7,514 bases of DNA from an uncultured Clostridia bacterium. GTDB lineage: Bacteria > Bacillota > Clostridia > Lachnospirales > Anaerotignaceae. A model generated the notes under the pieces. That model was not told where the DNA came from, ran no database searches, and saw nothing but the letters and a program-made list of their open reading frames with translations. Below are positions 5,890 through 7,514 of the stretch, in pieces; within the stretch, counting starts at the first letter, position 1, and the number at the start of each line of letters is the position of its first letter. The stretch spans positions 1 to 7,514 of the forward strand of contig CAJUJJ010000060.1 of the NCBI GenBank assembly GCA_910586765.1, given 5' to 3'. Made by a program: the position numbers and the translations under genes.

Positions 5890-6930
5890 TTATTTTTTAA
5901 TAGAAAATTGATATGTTGTTTTATGCTCGTAAACATCACCTGTTTTTAATATAGGTTTTTCAAAATTGTCTACGTTAATGGCATTTGGAAAATATTGTGT
6001 TTCTAAACAAAAACCGCAACGATGAGATAATATTACATTATTTTTTCCTACATTAGAGCCATCTAAAAAATTGGCAGTATAAAATTGTACTCCAGGCAGT
6101 GTTGTTGTCATATCCATTTGTATGCCAGTTTTTTCAACATAAACAGATGCAGCAATAGGAGAGCTATTTAATACCCAGTTGTGGTCATAACCTTTACCAA
6201 AACGAATTTGTTCACAAACTGTATTATTGATATTTTTGCCAATAGGGGTAGGTGTTGTAAAGTCCATAGGAGTGCCTTTTACAGAAGCAATTTCACCGTG
6301 AGGAATAGATTCAGCATCTGCTTTTGTAAAACTATCTGCATTAAGTGTTAAAACGTGGTCAAGAATATCACCACTATCATAACCACCTAAATTAAAATAA
6401 CAATGGTTTGTTAATGCACAAAGTGTATCTTTGTCTGTTGTAGCTTTATGTAATATTGTAAGTTTGTTGTCTTGGTCAAATGTGTATGTTACAGTAACGG
6501 TTAATGTGCCAGGATAACCTTCTTCTCCATCTAGGCTGACATATGTAAATGTAATACTGTCATTTTGCTGATTTGCCTGCCAAATTTTTTTATCAAAGCC
6601 AATTTTTCCACCGTGTAAGTGATTTTTACCATCATTAGCATAAAGAGTATATTTTTTATCATTTAATGTAAATTCAGAATTTCCAATTCTATTACATACA
6701 CGTCCTACTGTTGCACCTATATAAGCGGTTTTTGTTTCATAACCTTCTACAGTATCATATCCTAATGACACATCTCGCAATACACCATTTTTATCTGGCA
6801 CACATATAGCATGAATTCTTGCACCATAGTCTAAAAATTCTACATAAGCATTTTCCTTTCCATAAAGTTTATAGCAGTGTACCGTTTCTCCTGCTAAAGT
6901 AGTACCGAATACTCTTTGTTCTAAAGCCAT
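5890..6930 (-). CDS. galM: Aldose 1-epimerase (galactose mutarotase)
   Basis: The enzyme interconverts the alpha and beta anomers of aldoses such as galactose and glucose in the cytosol, feeding the Leloir pathway. The 346 residues are a full-length family member. The expected active-site residues line up with the well-studied lactococcal enzyme: Arg81 in GRVCNRI, His106 in NHLHGG, the general acid His176 in LTNHCYFNLGG, Asp249 in GKGYDHNW, and the general base Glu310 in GFCLETQ. No signal peptide is present. The start at 6930 has an AAGGAGGT site 8 nt upstream. Only 35 nt separate it from the small upstream gene in the same direction and no terminator lies between, so the two are probably cotranscribed. 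No galK, galT or galE is visible in the window. Confidence 0.97.
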   Translation of the reverse strand: MALEQRVFGTTLAGETVHCYKLYGKENAYVEFLDYGARIHAICVPDKNGVLRDVSLGYDTVEGYETKTAYIGATVGRVCNRIGNSEFTLNDKKYTLYANDGKNHLHGGKIGFDKKIWQANQQNDSITFTYVSLDGEEGYPGTLTVTVTYTFDQDNKLTILHKATTDKDTLCALTNHCYFNLGGYDSGDILDHVLTLNADSFTKADAESIPHGEIASVKGTPMDFTTPTPIGKNINNTVCEQIRFGKGYDHNWVLNSSPIAASVYVEKTGIQMDMTTTLPGVQFYTANFLDGSNVGKNNVILSHRCGFCLETQYFPNAINVDNFEKPILKTGDVYEHKTTYQFSIKK

Positions 6931-6933
6931 AAA

Positions 6934-6959
6934 ATATTACCTCCTTATTTTTGTAATAT
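6934..6959 (-). promoter_or_regulatory. galM ribosome binding site within a small inverted repeat
   Basis: On the minus strand AAGGAGGT (6939-6946) precedes the galM ATG by 8 nt. It is framed by ATATTAC (6953-6959) and GTAATAT (6934-6940), a perfect 7-bp inverted repeat, which would place most of the Shine-Dalgarno in a 12-nt loop. The RBS itself is certain; a regulatory role for the weak AT-rich stem is not. Confidence 0.7.
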
Positions 6960-6965
6960 AAAATA

Positions 6966-7301
6966 CTATTTATTTTGTTCTGTTTTAAATGGTTTTAATA
7001 AATAGCTTTCTGCAAATATATCAAACTCTTCTTCTGTAAAATCTTCTGTTGCTTTTTCTGGAAGATATTCACTGAAAAGTGTGATTAGTCCCAACAATCT
7101 CAATGGGTCTTTTTCTGTATATATTTTTCCATCTTTTTGTGCTGACCACATAAAGTTATCGAAATATATTTTATCTTTTTCATCTGTATTACTGATGAAA
7201 ACTTCGTAGCCCCATTCATATATTTTTTTGAGTGCATAATTTTGTGTATTTCCAGCATCAGTAATATTGACATTTATCATATTTTCACTTACTTTCTTCA
7301 T
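6966..7301 (-). CDS. Small acidic protein of unknown function, paralogue of its upstream neighbour
   Basis: I do not recognise a family. The product is up to 111 residues, acidic, soluble, and without Cys, signal peptide or membrane segment. The central block FDNFMWSAQKDGKIY (residues 47-61) then DPLRLLGLITLF (65-76) resembles the upstream partial protein (YWEAKK, KKIY, DDILAVLGLMQIL), suggesting tandem duplication. The start is uncertain. The ATG at 7299-7301 overlaps the upstream gene by 17 nt and has only a weak upstream AGAG. Met8 at 7278-7280 would leave a 4-nt gap and has GAAAG-like purines upstream. galM follows after 35 nt. Small acidic paralogues in tandem can be immunity-type proteins, but nothing here demonstrates that. 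Confidence 0.75.
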   Translation of the reverse strand: MKKVSENMINVNITDAGNTQNYALKKIYEWGYEVFISNTDEKDKIYFDNFMWSAQKDGKIYTEKDPLRLLGLITLFSEYLPEKATEDFTEEEFDIFAESYLLKPFKTEQNK

Positions 7302-7467
7302 AAACTCTATTATAATAATCTTCTATTACTTCACCAGATTTCCAATCAGGTAATATTTGCATTAAACCTAATACTGCTAATATATCATCTGATACTAATC
7401 TATCATAAATTTTTTTTTCGTCATCAATATACTTTTTTGCTTCCCAGTAAATATTTCCATTATCATA
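7285..7467 (-). CDS. Partial small acidic protein, 5' end cut off by the contig end
   Basis: Sixty residues are visible, starting YDNGNIYWEAKK and ending VYEESK at the TGA (7285-7287). The true start is missing because genomic sequence stops near 7467; any upstream residues (MLFRS) are translated adapter and must be discarded. WEAKK, EKKIY and ILAVLGLMQIL align with the WSAQK, DGKIY and PLRLLGLITLF of the following gene, with about seven extra residues between the Trp and the LGL motif. Function is unknown. Its stop overlaps the most upstream possible start of the next gene, consistent with one operon. Confidence 0.7.
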   Translation of the reverse strand, partial: YDNGNIYWEAKKYIDDEKKIYDRLVSDDILAVLGLMQILPDWKSGEVIEDYYNRVYEESK

Positions 7468-7514
7468 AGATCGGAAGAGCACACGTCTGAACTCCAGTCA
7501 CCGCTACATATCTC
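7468..7514 (+). other. Illumina TruSeq-type adapter and index (sequencing artefact)
   Basis: From 7468 the sequence reads AGATCGGAAGAGC and continues through ACACGTCTGAACTCCAGTCAC, the standard TruSeq read-1 3' adapter. The next eight bases, CGCTACAT (7502-7509), occupy the i7 index position, and ATCTC (7510-7514) matches the beginning of the constant sequence after the index. The bases are not genomic and should be trimmed. The first A could be genomic. Confidence 0.98.

Noticed and set aside
7468..7482. GTG start giving MLFRS at the front of the partial minus-strand gene
   Set aside because: These codons lie wholly in the adapter, so the start is artificial; the gene is 5'-truncated.
7242..7490. 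82-codon plus-strand open frame ending KIGRAHV
   Set aside because: It is antisense to the two small acidic genes and its C-terminus is translated adapter sequence. It has no ribosome binding site and a low-complexity Leu/Ile/Tyr-rich product.

Overview
The window looks like the end of a contig from an AT-rich, low-GC Gram-positive bacterium, most likely of the Clostridia. The evidence is strong AGGAGG-type ribosome binding sites, sigma-A-like promoters, U-tract terminators, and a very large Ala/Thr/Val-rich surface protein of the S-layer-associated kind. I cannot name a species from the sequence. The last 47 bases (7468-7514) are not biological: they match an Illumina TruSeq-type adapter followed by an index.

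Layout. Bases 3-3251 (+) hold the 3' part of a giant cell-surface protein: 1,082 codons are visible and the N-terminus lies off the left edge. It begins in a beta-solenoid-like repeat, passes a Thr/Pro linker, then runs through a string of Ig-like beta domains. Bases 3252-3836 contain no gene. They carry three consecutive stem-loops (the last a clear terminator), then an AT-rich regulatory stretch with several dyads and the promoter of the next gene. Bases 3837-4844 (+) encode a complete glyceraldehyde-3-phosphate dehydrogenase of the E. coli GapA/eukaryotic GapC-like type. Its terminator is shared with a convergent gene.

The rest is on the minus strand. Bases 4865-5698 encode a 277-residue protein with a treble-clef/zinc-ribbon-like CxxC...CxxxC motif and a Lys-rich tail, with its own promoter and a nearly perfect inverted repeat just upstream. 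Bases 5890-6930 encode aldose 1-epimerase (galM), with a terminator downstream. Upstream of galM, in the same direction and closely spaced, are two small acidic proteins of unknown function that look like diverged tandem paralogues (6966-7301 and a truncated one at 7285-7467).

How the genes fit together: gap (central glycolysis) and galM (sugar anomer interconversion) are housekeeping carbon metabolism. The surface protein and zinc-motif protein appear to be separate transcription units. The two small proteins and galM could form one operon, but nothing links them functionally. I see no transposon, CRISPR array, tRNA, rRNA or phage gene. The most useful observations are the adapter contamination and the false ORFs it creates, the truncated solenoid surface protein, the structured 3' untranslated region, and the coding end of the zinc-motif gene embedded in a bidirectional terminator hairpin.
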